Notes under the pieces: generated by a model
Seen by the model: the letters and a program-made list of their open reading frames with translations, nothing else
Database searches by the model: none
What the model was told of the DNA's origin: nothing
DNA from: Marinomonas sp. TW1
Lineage (GTDB): Bacteria > Pseudomonadota > Gammaproteobacteria > Pseudomonadales > Marinomonadaceae
Length of the DNA: 64,000 nucleotides
Direction of reading: 5' to 3'
Assembly (NCBI RefSeq): GCF_001625355.1
Contig: NZ_JSEE01000018.1
Coordinates: 19,108 to 83,107, forward strand
Position numbers and translations under genes: made by a program
Part shown: one piece after another, positions 1 through 8,423 of the stretch
Numbering within the stretch: the first letter of the stretch is position 1
Layout: each line of letters opens with the position of its first letter

Positions 1-335
1 TGAAGGATTTGCAGTGGCGATGGGGTTTTGATGCCATCAAACCAGGTGCCGAGTTGTTGTACGGCGTTGGCCAAGGCTTGGGCGTTTTCTGGGTTGATGG
101 TTAAGCTGGTGGCCGCTTTGTCGACGGCTTGGAAACGCAGTTGGCATTCTAGTTTGCCGCGGTTGAGTTTTTTTCTTAGCAGGTCGCGGAAGGAAAATTC
201 CAATTCACGAAAGGCTTCCGGTAAGCGGAAGTTAGGTTCTAAATAGCGTTGGTTGACTGAGCGAACTTCCCAACTGATGGTGCCCCAATCGTAGCTGGCT
301 TCTTGGCGTGAGAAGGCGGTCATGCTTGCTGTCAT
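1..335 (-). CDS. yicC: YicC family endoribonuclease, N-terminal part (runs off the window)
   Basis: Only the first 111 codons or so are inside the window. Read on the minus strand from ATG at 335, the protein begins MTASMTAFSRQE and contains the family-typical stretches SVNQRYLEPNFRLPE and RGKLECQLRF near residues 27-65. YicC proteins are reported as stress-related endoribonucleases, so this is a cytoplasmic RNA-turnover factor. It is divergent from rph across 147 bp, the same yicC/rph pairing as in E. coli. An ATG at 323 (MTAFSRQ) is a possible alternative start. The C-terminal half cannot be assessed. Confidence 0.9.
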   Translation of the reverse strand, partial: MTASMTAFSRQEASYDWGTISWEVRSVNQRYLEPNFRLPEAFRELEFSFRDLLRKKLNRGKLECQLRFQAVDKAATSLTINPENAQALANAVQQLGTWFDGIKTPSPLQIL

Positions 336-482
336 TTTGAATACCTAAGTTAAGAAAAATGTGGCGTTATTGTAGCTTATGCCATAGCAAGACGACAGTT
401 TCCCCATTGTAAGGGGGGCAATTTTATGAGGGTTCGTTATAATTGCGGCTTTAGTGAAGATTAACCAATAGAGAGAGCTAGT

Positions 483-1202
483 ATGCGTCCAAGTGGAAGA
501 GCCGTTGATCAGTTACGTCCCCTTAAAATCACTCGAAATTTTACCAAACACGCCGAAGGTTCTGTATTAATTGAATGTGGTGACACCAAAGTCATTTGTA
601 CGGCGACGGTTGTGCCGGGTGTGCCGCGTTTTTTGAAAGGTAAAGGTCAAGGATGGATTACGGCGGAATACGGCATGTTGCCGCGCTCTACTGGCAGTCG
701 TATGGACCGTGAAGCGGCGCGTGGTAAGCAAGGTGGCCGTACGGTTGAGATTCAACGTTTGATTGGTCGTTCATTGCGTGCTGCAGTGGATTTGAAGAAA
801 CTAGGCGAAAACACCATCACCATCGATTGTGATGTCATTCAGGCTGACGGCGGCACGCGTACGGCGTCCATCACGGGTGGGTTTGTGGCCCTAGCCGATG
901 CGATGCGTCATCTTGTGGAGAACAAAAAGGTCAAAGAAAACCCGATTGTTTCTCAGATCGCTGCGATTTCGGTGGGTGTCTACAAAGGTACGCCGGTATT
1001 GGATTTGGATTACCCAGAAGATTCTAATGCGGAAACGGATATGAACGTCATTATGAATGACAAGGGCGGTTTCATTGAAATCCAAGGCACAGCAGAAGGT
1101 GAAGCCTTTGGCGATGAGCATATGATGGGTATGCTGGCGGTAGCTCGTAAGGGCATTGCGGAAATCATTGAGCTTCAGCGTGCGGCTCTCTTTGAAAAGT
1201 AA
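483..1202 (+). CDS. rph: Ribonuclease PH
   Basis: This is the phosphorolytic 3'-5' exoribonuclease that trims the 3' ends of tRNA precursors beyond CCA and releases nucleoside diphosphates. The 239 residues match the usual bacterial length of about 238. The PH-domain landmarks are visible: [15 protein letters not shown] at the N-terminus, [14 protein letters not shown] near 55, the basic RxxxRxxK-type stretch [15 protein letters not shown] near 90, and [19 protein letters not shown] near 115-134. The ATG at 483 follows a purine-rich gagagag site. The C-terminus is intact, unlike the truncated Rph of some E. coli K-12 lines. A rho-independent terminator follows at 1275-1313. Confidence 0.97.
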   Translation: MRPSGRAVDQLRPLKITRNFTKHAEGSVLIECGDTKVICTATVVPGVPRFLKGKGQGWITAEYGMLPRSTGSRMDREAARGKQGGRTVEIQRLIGRSLRAAVDLKKLGENTITIDCDVIQADGGTRTASITGGFVALADAMRHLVENKKVKENPIVSQIAAISVGVYKGTPVLDLDYPEDSNAETDMNVIMNDKGGFIEIQGTAEGEAFGDEHMMGMLAVARKGIAEIIELQRAALFEK

Positions 1203-1274
1203 CAGTTGAAAAATAAGAGCTAATAAATAAGAAACGCAAACACGGCTTCGACAAGTAAGCCTTTGTTAAAGTTG

Positions 1275-1313
1275 AAAAACCTGATCATCAAACTGGATGG
1301 TCAGGTTTTTTTT
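1275..1313 (+). terminator. rho-independent terminator after rph
   Basis: The arms AACCTGA (1278-1284) and TCAGGTT (1301-1307) pair. CATC/GATG extends the stem inside, the loop is 6 nt, and a run of seven T follows. It lies about 75 bp past the rph stop. Confidence 0.85.
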
Positions 1314-1441
1314 GGCTCTAAAATTTGTCGAAAGAAGAGGGTTTTGGCGTTAATTGTCAGTTATTGTGGGTGTTTTTGCACCTTACATCATGAAACTTCT
1401 CTGCGATGATCAGATGACAATAACAATAAAGGAGAAGGCAA

Positions 1442-1948
1442 GTGAAAAAGATGTTAACCATGGGTGTGTCGGCTATGCTGTTGAGCGGTGCTTTGCAGGC
1501 GGCCAATATAGAAGGCGAGTGGCAGTTGCAAGATGCGGCCAATACGCAAGCTAAGCTGGATGAAGCGGTTGAAAATGTAGTACAAGAAATGAATTTTTTC
1601 ATCCGAGCGTTGGCAAGACCTGTATTGAAAAAGCAGACGCAAATTTGTCAGCAGTGGCTGTTAGCCAAACAAGCAGGCGAGTTTTCTTGGCAGTGTGATC
1701 AAGAAGAGGCCGACGTCATTCCTCTGACCGCCAAAGGCGAAGTCTTTAAGACGGATGAAGAAGACATCGAGATTTCGGGTAGCTTTACGGAAAGTGCACA
1801 AGCCATTGTGGTGATTGTCGAGTCAGAGCGCGGTAAACGTACCAATACTTGGCAACAGGTGTCAGACAATGAGCTGCGTTACACGGTTAAGTTAGAATCT
1901 GAAAAACTGCCAACACCATTAACTTGGACATTAACTTACCAGCGTTAA
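1442..1948 (+). CDS. small secreted protein of unknown function
   Basis: I do not recognise this 168-residue protein. It starts with GTG at 1442 behind a good Shine-Dalgarno (aaaggag, 1429-1435) and has a short Sec signal peptide: a Lys-rich start, a hydrophobic core of about 12 residues, and likely cleavage after LQA near residue 20. The mature part of about 148 residues is acidic and predicted soluble, with two cysteines (QIC and WQC, about 18 residues apart) that could form a disulfide in the periplasm. The second half has alternating strand-like segments, suggesting a small beta-rich fold. It stands alone between rph and convergent ushA and ends at a shared bidirectional terminator. No function is inferred. 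Confidence 0.75.
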   Translation: MKKMLTMGVSAMLLSGALQAANIEGEWQLQDAANTQAKLDEAVENVVQEMNFFIRALARPVLKKQTQICQQWLLAKQAGEFSWQCDQEEADVIPLTAKGEVFKTDEEDIEISGSFTESAQAIVVIVESERGKRTNTWQQVSDNELRYTVKLESEKLPTPLTWTLTYQR

Positions 1949-1980
1949 GTTCGTCATCTTTGATTAAATACAGAACAAAA

Positions 1981-2014
1981 AAATGCCCCGCAAGCTGAGC
2001 TTGCGGGGCATTTT
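1981..2014. terminator. bidirectional terminator between the secreted protein gene and ushA
   Basis: A perfect 15-bp stem (1981-1995 with 1999-2013) closes on a TGA loop. A-rich flank on one side and T-rich flank on the other let it serve both convergent genes. Confidence 0.9.
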
Positions 2015-2032
2015 GTTTTACGTCCGCTTGAA

Positions 2033-3640
2033 TTAGCGCTGAACCGCACCGCTTGGTGCGAAATCAGCGACATCAAGTGGCGCGTTGTTTTGCACGTATT
2101 CAACCAATACGTCCGCATCTACGTAACCTGAGTTCACGTAGTTGGCGTGGTCGATCACTTTAGGGTAACCGTCGCCGCCAGTGGCAACATAGCTGTTGAT
2201 GGCAATACGGTAGCTCTTAGCAGTGTCTAGTGGCTGGCCGTTCACCATGATGTTTGTTGCTTTGCCGTCTTTCAATGTCAAAGCCACGCCATCAAATTGA
2301 GCAAAAGCCCCTGTACCAGCTTGCTTGCTGGCCACAGTGGATAAGTAGTCAGTCAATTCTGCGGCAGTCAGGTCAACGTAAGAAACCGCGTTACCGAAAG
2401 GCTGTACTTTTAGTACGCTCTTGTAAGTAATGACGCCCGCTTCCATGTCATCACGGATACCACCTGAGTTCATGATGCCAATGTCAGCGTTGACTTTTTC
2501 TTTCATGGCGCGTGAAATCAAGTTGCCTAGGTTGGTTTCTTGATTACGTACTACGCCACGTTCACCGATGAAATCACCATTAGAGAAACCAATCTCAACG
2601 TTAAGCTCTTCCTGACCTTTTTCTTGGAAAGGCGTTAACATGGCTAACATGTCTGGGTCTTGAGCAATTTCTTCTTCGATGAAGACGCGTTCTGTTTTAC
2701 CTTCCGCGTTTTTCACTTTTTTCTTCAAGTTAACCGGGATTAGACGGTATTCAGACCATACGATGTCACCGTTTTTGAAGACAAAGTCTAGACGACCGAC
2801 GTATTTACCCCATTCATGGGCTTGTAGGATCAGTGTGCCGTTTTGCTCATCTGGTTCGAACAATGGGTTTTGAGAGTGACCGCCCACAACCACGTCAATA
2901 CCTGGTACGGTACGAGCTAGCGTCACATCACCTGGAGCGTTACCGCCGTAGTTACCATTGTTGTAGTGACCCATGTGCGTCACAGCAATCACGATGTCGG
3001 CTTTTTTGCGCAGTTCAGGAACCAATTTCGCCGCTACTTTAATAGGAGACTCAATCTTGATGCCTTCTAGGTACTCAGGATTACCCAGTTTTACGGTGTC
3101 GTCAGTGGTTAGACCCATTACCGCGACTTTTAGGTCATTCACTTGGAAAATTTTGTACGCGTCGAATAACGGCTCACCGGTTTTAGCATCTGTGATGTTC
3201 GCTGATAGGAAAGGGAAACCGGCCCATTCTTGTTGCTGTTTCAGGACAGAAAGAGGGTTATCAAACTCGTGGTTACCCAATGCCATGGCATCGTATTTCA
3301 ACATGTTCATGCCGCGAAAATCTGGCTCCGCGTCTTGTAGGTCTGACTCAGGAACCCCTGTGTTAATGTCACCACCAGATAACAATAGAGAATTGCCATC
3401 GTCCAGTGCCACTTCTTCACGAATGTTGTCGATTAGGGTTTTACGAGCAGCCATACCGTATTCGCCACGGCTGCTTTGCCAGAAACGACCGTGATGGTCA
3501 TTGGTGTGCAAAATGGTGACGCGATATTCTTTATCTTCCTGCCAATCTGGTTGTTTTGGGCCCATCATTGAACAGCCGGCAATGGCTAGGACAACACTAG
3601 AGACCGCAAGATGCGTAACAAAACGCTTCGTTGATTTCAT
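2033..3640 (-). CDS. ushA: Lipoprotein 5'-nucleotidase / UDP-sugar hydrolase (UshA/NutA type)
   Basis: It hydrolyses extracellular nucleotides and UDP-sugars so that nucleoside and phosphate can be taken up. The 535-residue protein starts at ATG 3640, which follows aaggaatc; an in-frame ATG 20 codons upstream has no such site. The N-terminus has a lipoprotein signal with lipobox IAGC (Cys23) followed by Ser, predicting outer-membrane anchoring. The metallophosphatase core shows HTNDHHGRF (Asp48, His50), a GGD motif, GNHEFD, THMGHY and VGGHSQNP. The C-terminal nucleotide-binding domain shows NSGGIRDDMEAG and GGDGYP. Similarity to E. coli UshA is high throughout, but that enzyme is freely periplasmic while the Vibrio NutA type is lipid-anchored like this one. 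Confidence 0.9.
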   Translation of the reverse strand: MKSTKRFVTHLAVSSVVLAIAGCSMMGPKQPDWQEDKEYRVTILHTNDHHGRFWQSSRGEYGMAARKTLIDNIREEVALDDGNSLLLSGGDINTGVPESDLQDAEPDFRGMNMLKYDAMALGNHEFDNPLSVLKQQQEWAGFPFLSANITDAKTGEPLFDAYKIFQVNDLKVAVMGLTTDDTVKLGNPEYLEGIKIESPIKVAAKLVPELRKKADIVIAVTHMGHYNNGNYGGNAPGDVTLARTVPGIDVVVGGHSQNPLFEPDEQNGTLILQAHEWGKYVGRLDFVFKNGDIVWSEYRLIPVNLKKKVKNAEGKTERVFIEEEIAQDPDMLAMLTPFQEKGQEELNVEIGFSNGDFIGERGVVRNQETNLGNLISRAMKEKVNADIGIMNSGGIRDDMEAGVITYKSVLKVQPFGNAVSYVDLTAAELTDYLSTVASKQAGTGAFAQFDGVALTLKDGKATNIMVNGQPLDTAKSYRIAINSYVATGGDGYPKVIDHANYVNSGYVDADVLVEYVQNNAPLDVADFAPSGAVQR

Positions 3641-3813
3641 GATGTGATTCCTTGAATGTGATACTGGAATTGGTCGAACAAATACATCAATCGAGTGCAT
3701 TTATGTAATAGCACTTCTGATCAATTATTACAGAAATGTATCTCATATTTGTGACAAGTTCGAGGGATTAAGGAAAAAAACTGACCATTTGTGCAAAATT
3801 TAATCATGGATGT

Positions 3814-3853
3814 AAAAAAGCCCAGACAAAATTTTGCAATTTTGCATGGGCTT
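3814..3853 (-). terminator. terminator of the gtsABCD operon
   Basis: Reading on the minus strand, AAGCCCA (3853-3847) pairs with TGGGCTT (3824-3818). After a 2-nt mismatch an inner GCAAAA/TTTTG-type helix continues the stem, and a T tract follows. It lies about 35 bp past the gtsD stop. Confidence 0.75.
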
Positions 3854-3887
3854 CATCGTCACATATTGGGTCGTTAATGACGCAATA

Positions 3888-4997
3888 TTATTTGTCTAGA
3901 CGGTGACCTGTGGCTTGATCAAAAACCACGGCTTTAGAGGTGTCAAACATCATCTCGATCACAGAGCCTGGTGCTGCTGGATAAGCAGGATTAGAACGAC
4001 AGTTGATCTCGGCATCGTTGACGCGTGTGATGATCATGGTGTCGGCCCCCATCGGCTCGGTGACTTCTACCTTGATGTCGGTGGTCGTTACGAAATCTTG
4101 GCCCACTTTGTGAGGCTGAGGTTCGGTAATCATTTCAGGACGCAGACCCAGTAATACGGTTTGGCCAATGTGATTTACCAGCGCTTCTGGTTTCGGGAAC
4201 GGCAAGGCCACAGTCGAGTTGGTGGCTAATTCCAACATAGGGTTACCGTCTTGAGAAACCACTTTGGCTGGAATGAAGTTCATTGCTGGAGAACCCATGA
4301 AGCCTGCCACAAATAGGTTCGCTGGGTTGTCATAGATTTCCTGCGGTGTGCCCAGTTGTTGTACTTCGCCATCTTTCATCACCGCAATACGGTCAGCCAA
4401 AGTCATGGCTTCGATCTGATCATGGGTTACGTAAACGATGGTGGTACCCAGTTTCTGGTGCAGCTTTTTAATTTCCGTACGCATTTCCACACGTAACTTA
4501 GCGTCCAAGTTGGATAATGGCTCATCAAACAAGTAAAGCTGAGGACGACGAGCTAATGCACGCCCCATCGCCACACGTTGACGTTGACCACCAGATAGTT
4601 GCGCTGGTTTACGGTTCAACAGATGATTGATCTGCAGTAGTTCCGCCACTCGTTGTACTTCCACATCGCGTTCTTCTTTTGGCACTTTGCGCATTTCTAA
4701 ACCAAAGGAAATGTTTTGTGCAACGGTCATATTTGGGTACAAGGCGTAAGATTGAAACACCATGGCGATGTCACGATCTTTCGGGCTGGTATAGGTGACG
4801 TCGTTATCGGCGATTAAAATACGACCTTCTGATACGTCTTCTAGGCCAGCAATGGAATTCATCAGAGTGGATTTACCACAGCCTGATGGTCCAACGAGGA
4901 TCAGAAATTCGCCGGCTTCGATGGCGATATTAATGCCTTTCAATACTTCCGTCGTGCCGTAGCGCTTTTTAACATTATCAATGACTAAGTTTGCCAT
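3888..4997 (-). CDS. gtsD: Glucose-type ABC transporter ATP-binding protein
   Basis: This is the cytoplasmic ATPase of a CUT1 sugar importer (MalK/UgpC family), 369 residues. Walker A is GPSGCGKST at 36-44, the Q-loop is VFQSYALYP, the ABC signature is LSGGQRQRVAMGRALA near 134, and Walker B is LYLFDEPLSNLDA near 155, followed by the THD switch. The C-terminal 130 residues form the MalK-type regulatory OB domain (LGLRPEMI). It is the last gene of gtsA-B-C-D, the order of the Pseudomonas glucose transporter. Downstream lies the operon terminator. The ATPase subclass is often shared among CUT1 systems, so the sugar assignment comes from the adjacent binding protein. Confidence 0.9.
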   Translation of the reverse strand: MANLVIDNVKKRYGTTEVLKGINIAIEAGEFLILVGPSGCGKSTLMNSIAGLEDVSEGRILIADNDVTYTSPKDRDIAMVFQSYALYPNMTVAQNISFGLEMRKVPKEERDVEVQRVAELLQINHLLNRKPAQLSGGQRQRVAMGRALARRPQLYLFDEPLSNLDAKLRVEMRTEIKKLHQKLGTTIVYVTHDQIEAMTLADRIAVMKDGEVQQLGTPQEIYDNPANLFVAGFMGSPAMNFIPAKVVSQDGNPMLELATNSTVALPFPKPEALVNHIGQTVLLGLRPEMITEPQPHKVGQDFVTTTDIKVEVTEPMGADTMIITRVNDAEINCRSNPAYPAAPGSVIEMMFDTSKAVVFDQATGHRLDK

Positions 4998-5066
4998 GTT
5001 ATTACTCCAAAATTTTGTATTCCCAAAGCGTTCTGTTGTGCTTAGGCAGTGCGGAACGGTATAGGC

Positions 5067-5960
5067 TTAGCCTTTTACCGCACCGGCTGTTAAACCACGG
5101 ACGAAGTATTTGCCTGCTAGCACGTACACAGCCAGAGTTGGCAGGGCTGCGATAATGGCAGCGGCCATGTCCACGTTATATTCTTTACCACCGAAGCTGG
5201 TATTGACTAGGTTGTTCAAGGCCACGGTCACAGGCTGAGTGTCAAAGCCAGAGAAGGCCACGCCAAATAGGAAGTCGTTCCAGATTTGTGTGAACTGCCA
5301 AATGACCGTTACCACAATGATGGGGGTCGATAGCGGCAAGATGATGCGGTAGAAAATGGTAAAGAAACCTGCGCCATCAAGACGCGCCGCTTTCACTAAT
5401 TCGCCTGGAATCGCTTGGTAGAAGTTACGGAAAAACAACGTCGTGAAGGCGACACCGTAAACCACGTGAACGAACACCAAACCTGTGGTGGTATTAGCGA
5501 TGCCTAACCAACCAAGGGTACGTGCCATAGGCAGTAGGATTACTTGGAAAGGAATGAAACAACCGACCAACAGTGCCGCGAAGAATAAATCACTGCCGCG
5601 GAACTTCCATAAGGAAATTACATAGCCATTGATTGCCCCCAGTAAGGTGGAAATCAATACCGCTGGAATAACGATTTGGAAAGAGTTCAAGAAGTAAGGT
5701 GAAATCCCGCCACAGTTATTGCCGGTGCAGGCTTCGCCCCACGCTTTGCTCCAAGCGCTTAAATCTAAGGTGCTTGGCAAAGACAACAAGGTACCAGTAC
5801 GAATCTCTTCTACATCTTTAAGCGAAGTTAATAACATCACTAAGAACGGCATAAGATAGACTGTAGCCATAATGATTAACACAGTGTACAGGGCAACACG
5901 CAACGCCTTTTCTACCCAGGTAGTTTGGCGGCCAATAGATGCTTTACTCATGGCGTTCAC
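5067..5960 (-). CDS. gtsC: Glucose-type ABC transporter permease (MalG class)
   Basis: This inner-membrane permease of 297 residues has six predicted helices. The cytoplasmic ATPase-coupling EAA loop reads AARLDGAGFFTIFYRIILPLSTP near 190-212. A periplasmic stretch containing ACTGNNCGGISPYF sits between the first two helices, and its two Cys are a usual feature of this subfamily as I recall it. It overlaps the end of gtsB by 17 bp, indicating translational coupling. With gtsB it should form the heterodimeric translocation channel that receives sugar from GtsA. Confidence 0.9.
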   Translation of the reverse strand: MNAMSKASIGRQTTWVEKALRVALYTVLIIMATVYLMPFLVMLLTSLKDVEEIRTGTLLSLPSTLDLSAWSKAWGEACTGNNCGGISPYFLNSFQIVIPAVLISTLLGAINGYVISLWKFRGSDLFFAALLVGCFIPFQVILLPMARTLGWLGIANTTTGLVFVHVVYGVAFTTLFFRNFYQAIPGELVKAARLDGAGFFTIFYRIILPLSTPIIVVTVIWQFTQIWNDFLFGVAFSGFDTQPVTVALNNLVNTSFGGKEYNVDMAAAIIAALPTLAVYVLAGKYFVRGLTAGAVKG

Positions 5961-6873
5961 CTCGTAATTCTGAGTACAGATAAGGAATCAAAATGGCTAA
6001 TACACAGCCGAGCATGACCATGGCCGACGCGGAACCTAGACCAACCTGACTACGGGTAAAGGTGTGAGCGTACATGAAGTTAGCCGGTAGATCGGATGAA
6101 TAGCCCGGACCGCCGTTGGTTAAAGCGGCAACCAAGTCGAAACTCTTGATGGCAATGTGAGACAAGATCACCATGGCACTGAAGAAAACAGGCTTCAATG
6201 AAGGTAAAATAATACGGCGGTAGGTGGTAAACGTGTTGGCACCGTCTAGATGAGCGGCTTTGATTAAATCGCCATCCACACCACGTAAACCGGCTAGAAA
6301 CAACGCCATTACAAAGCCCGAGGCTTGCCATACGGCGGCAATGACCAAACAATAAACCACCATGTCTGGGTTAATGAGCCAGTCGAATTTGAAGTTCTCA
6401 AAGCCTAAATCGATCATGAGTTTTTCAAAACCGTTGGTTGGGTTAAGTAACCACTTCCAAGCGGTACCGGTGACGATGAATGAAATCGCCATAGGGTATA
6501 AGTAGATGGTACGAATCGCCCCTTCGGCACGAATTTTCTGATCTAAGAAGATCGCTAATACCACACCGAGGAACAGGCAGATCAGGATAAAAAGTCCGCC
6601 AAATATACCGAGATTGGTCAGTGCAACGATCCAACGATCGTTGTTGAATAAACGCTCGTATTGATCTAAGCCAACAAACTTATAGCTGGGTAACATACGA
6701 GAGTTGGTAAAAGACAGAACGGCTGTCCAAATCATATAGCCGTAAATGCACACTAGCGTCACGACTACGGTTGGTGCCATAACGATTTTTGGCATCCAAT
6801 CAGCCAAACTAAGGCGTGCAGGACGTCCTGACTGAGTCTTTCTAGACCCAGAATTGGCAGCTTTTGTATTCAT
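5944..6873 (-). CDS. gtsB: Glucose-type ABC transporter permease (MalF class)
   Basis: This inner-membrane permease of 309 residues starts at ATG 6873. After a basic cytoplasmic N-terminus of about 25 residues come six or so helices; the first is near 30-55 (IVMAPTVVVTLVCIYGYMIW). The EAA motif is KAAHLDGANTFTTYRRIILPSLKP near 205-228. It overlaps gtsC by 17 bp. A strong stem-loop separates it from the upstream binding-protein gene, which probably lets the cell make more GtsA than permease. Confidence 0.9.
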   Translation of the reverse strand: MNTKAANSGSRKTQSGRPARLSLADWMPKIVMAPTVVVTLVCIYGYMIWTAVLSFTNSRMLPSYKFVGLDQYERLFNNDRWIVALTNLGIFGGLFILICLFLGVVLAIFLDQKIRAEGAIRTIYLYPMAISFIVTGTAWKWLLNPTNGFEKLMIDLGFENFKFDWLINPDMVVYCLVIAAVWQASGFVMALFLAGLRGVDGDLIKAAHLDGANTFTTYRRIILPSLKPVFFSAMVILSHIAIKSFDLVAALTNGGPGYSSDLPANFMYAHTFTRSQVGLGSASAMVMLGCVLAILIPYLYSELRGERHE

Positions 6874-6904
6874 AATTGATGCTTCACTACAGAGAAGAAA
6901 CGAA

Positions 6905-6928
6905 GAGGCTGGCTTGAGGGCCAGCCTC
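6905..6928 (-). terminator. intercistronic stem-loop between gtsA and gtsB
   Basis: A perfect 9-bp GC-rich hairpin (GAGGCTGGC/GCCAGCCTC, 6-nt loop) lies 36 bp past the gtsA stop. On the minus strand it is followed by ttcgtttcttctc, only partly T-rich, so it may act as a partial terminator or as a 3' mRNA stabiliser. Confidence 0.6.
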
Positions 6929-6964
6929 GTTTACTTATTGCAAGACAGGCTTGCGAATAGGTGC

Positions 6965-8212
6965 TTACATGCTGGCTTTGATGGCACGAGCTAGCTTGTC
7001 TACGGCTTCTTCAGATGTCATAGAATCATCGTTGAAGAAGTTGGTTACGACGTCAAAGATAGCGCCCTGAACCATAGAGTTTACTGCCATACCATGCGCC
7101 ATACTTGGTACTAGGTTGCCTGTTGTTGAACTGGCTAGGAAAGAATCCATTGCAGAGTGCGCGCAAGTATCAAATTTATCACGAGGCATGTTCAAGCGTG
7201 TTGGGATAGAACCCTTGTTCAAGTTAAAGGTTTCTTGGAACTTAGGCTCAAGAATCAAACGAGCAAGGTCTTTTTGTGCTTCTTGCTGTTCTTTACCGTC
7301 AACTTTAAACATCGCTAGAGAGTCGATGTTGAAGGTGAACGCATCGCTTGTACCTGGTGCAGGGTAGCAAACATAATCGATGCCAGCTTTTTTACCAGCG
7401 GCGGTGAATTCACCTTTCGCCCAGTCACCCATGATTTGCATTGCGGCTTCACCATTGATCACCATAGACGTAGCGATGTTCCAGTCGCGACCAGAGAAAC
7501 CAGGGTCTACGAATTCACGCATTTGCTTGAACGTACTGAATACGTCGATCATGTCTTGGCTGCGTAGGGTTTTGTCAGATAGACCAATGAATGCGCTGTT
7601 GTAGAACTTAGAACCTTTAGACAGTGCGATGGCTTCGAACAATGTTGCGTCTTGCCAAGCTTGACCACCGTGAGCCAATGGCGTGAAACCGGCGGCTTTG
7701 ATTTTTTTCGCTTCAGTGATGAATTGATCCCAAGTGGTTGGGATAGAAGCGCCGGCTTTACGGAATACTTCTGGGTTCGCCCACATCCAGTTTACACGGT
7801 GAACGTTAACTGGCGCGGCAACATAGTGGCCGTCGTACTTCATCACTTCGCTGACCACACCAGGTAGGATCACATCCCAATCGCCTGCTTCAGCAACGTC
7901 GTCAAGATTGGTTAGGAAACCTAGGTCACCCCATTCTTGGATAGTCGGGCCTTTGATTTGAGCGGCAGAAGGTGGGTTGCCAGCAATGGCACGAGATTTT
8001 AGAACTGTCATGGCCGACTCACCGCCACCACCTGCGACTGCGAAGTCTTTCCAAGTGTGGCCAGTCTCAACCATTTCGTCTTTAAGGACGTTAATGGCTG
8101 CGGCTTCACCGCCTGATGTCCACCAGTGAAGAACTTCCACTTCACCAGCTTGGCTTTGTGCCGCCGCTAATGAAAGTGCAACAGATGTTAATCCTAAGGC
8201 AATTTTTTTCAT
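6965..8212 (-). CDS. gtsA: Glucose-type ABC transporter periplasmic binding protein
   Basis: This is the periplasmic sugar receptor that delivers ligand to GtsBC, 415 residues. A Sec signal peptide ends near AQSQA-GEVE (residue 22). The mature start EVEVLHWWTSGGE and the segments VAGGGGESAMTVLKSRA, PPSAAQIKGP, APVNVHRVNWMW and PLAHGGQAWQD are characteristic of the Pseudomonas GtsA/GltB glucose-binding proteins as I recall them. It is the first gene of the transporter operon and lies 211 bp downstream of gtrS on the same strand. Regulation by GltR/GtrS is inferred from position and from the Pseudomonas precedent. Confidence 0.92.
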   Translation of the reverse strand: MKKIALGLTSVALSLAAAQSQAGEVEVLHWWTSGGEAAAINVLKDEMVETGHTWKDFAVAGGGGESAMTVLKSRAIAGNPPSAAQIKGPTIQEWGDLGFLTNLDDVAEAGDWDVILPGVVSEVMKYDGHYVAAPVNVHRVNWMWANPEVFRKAGASIPTTWDQFITEAKKIKAAGFTPLAHGGQAWQDATLFEAIALSKGSKFYNSAFIGLSDKTLRSQDMIDVFSTFKQMREFVDPGFSGRDWNIATSMVINGEAAMQIMGDWAKGEFTAAGKKAGIDYVCYPAPGTSDAFTFNIDSLAMFKVDGKEQQEAQKDLARLILEPKFQETFNLNKGSIPTRLNMPRDKFDTCAHSAMDSFLASSTTGNLVPSMAHGMAVNSMVQGAIFDVVTNFFNDDSMTSEEAVDKLARAIKASM

Positions 8213-8423
8213 GATAGAAACCTTTGTTATTGTTATGTCATCTTGTCAAATGCACGTTGGCTTTGACTATGTTGGATTGTTCTTATTTCGTACAAGTTTA
8301 CTGAAATTCAGCTTAAACCTTTATACGAGTTAGTGAATTTAGCAAAGTAAATAAAAAGAAGGGGTAAAGTAGAGCAACCTAATGTAACAAAGTCTTGCAA
8401 AACTGTGGATTAACGATGATTTT

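Noticed and set aside
2973..3494. 173-codon open frame on the plus strand, antisense to ushA
   Set aside because: It lies fully inside a well-supported UshA gene, has no family-like motifs and no convincing ribosome site.
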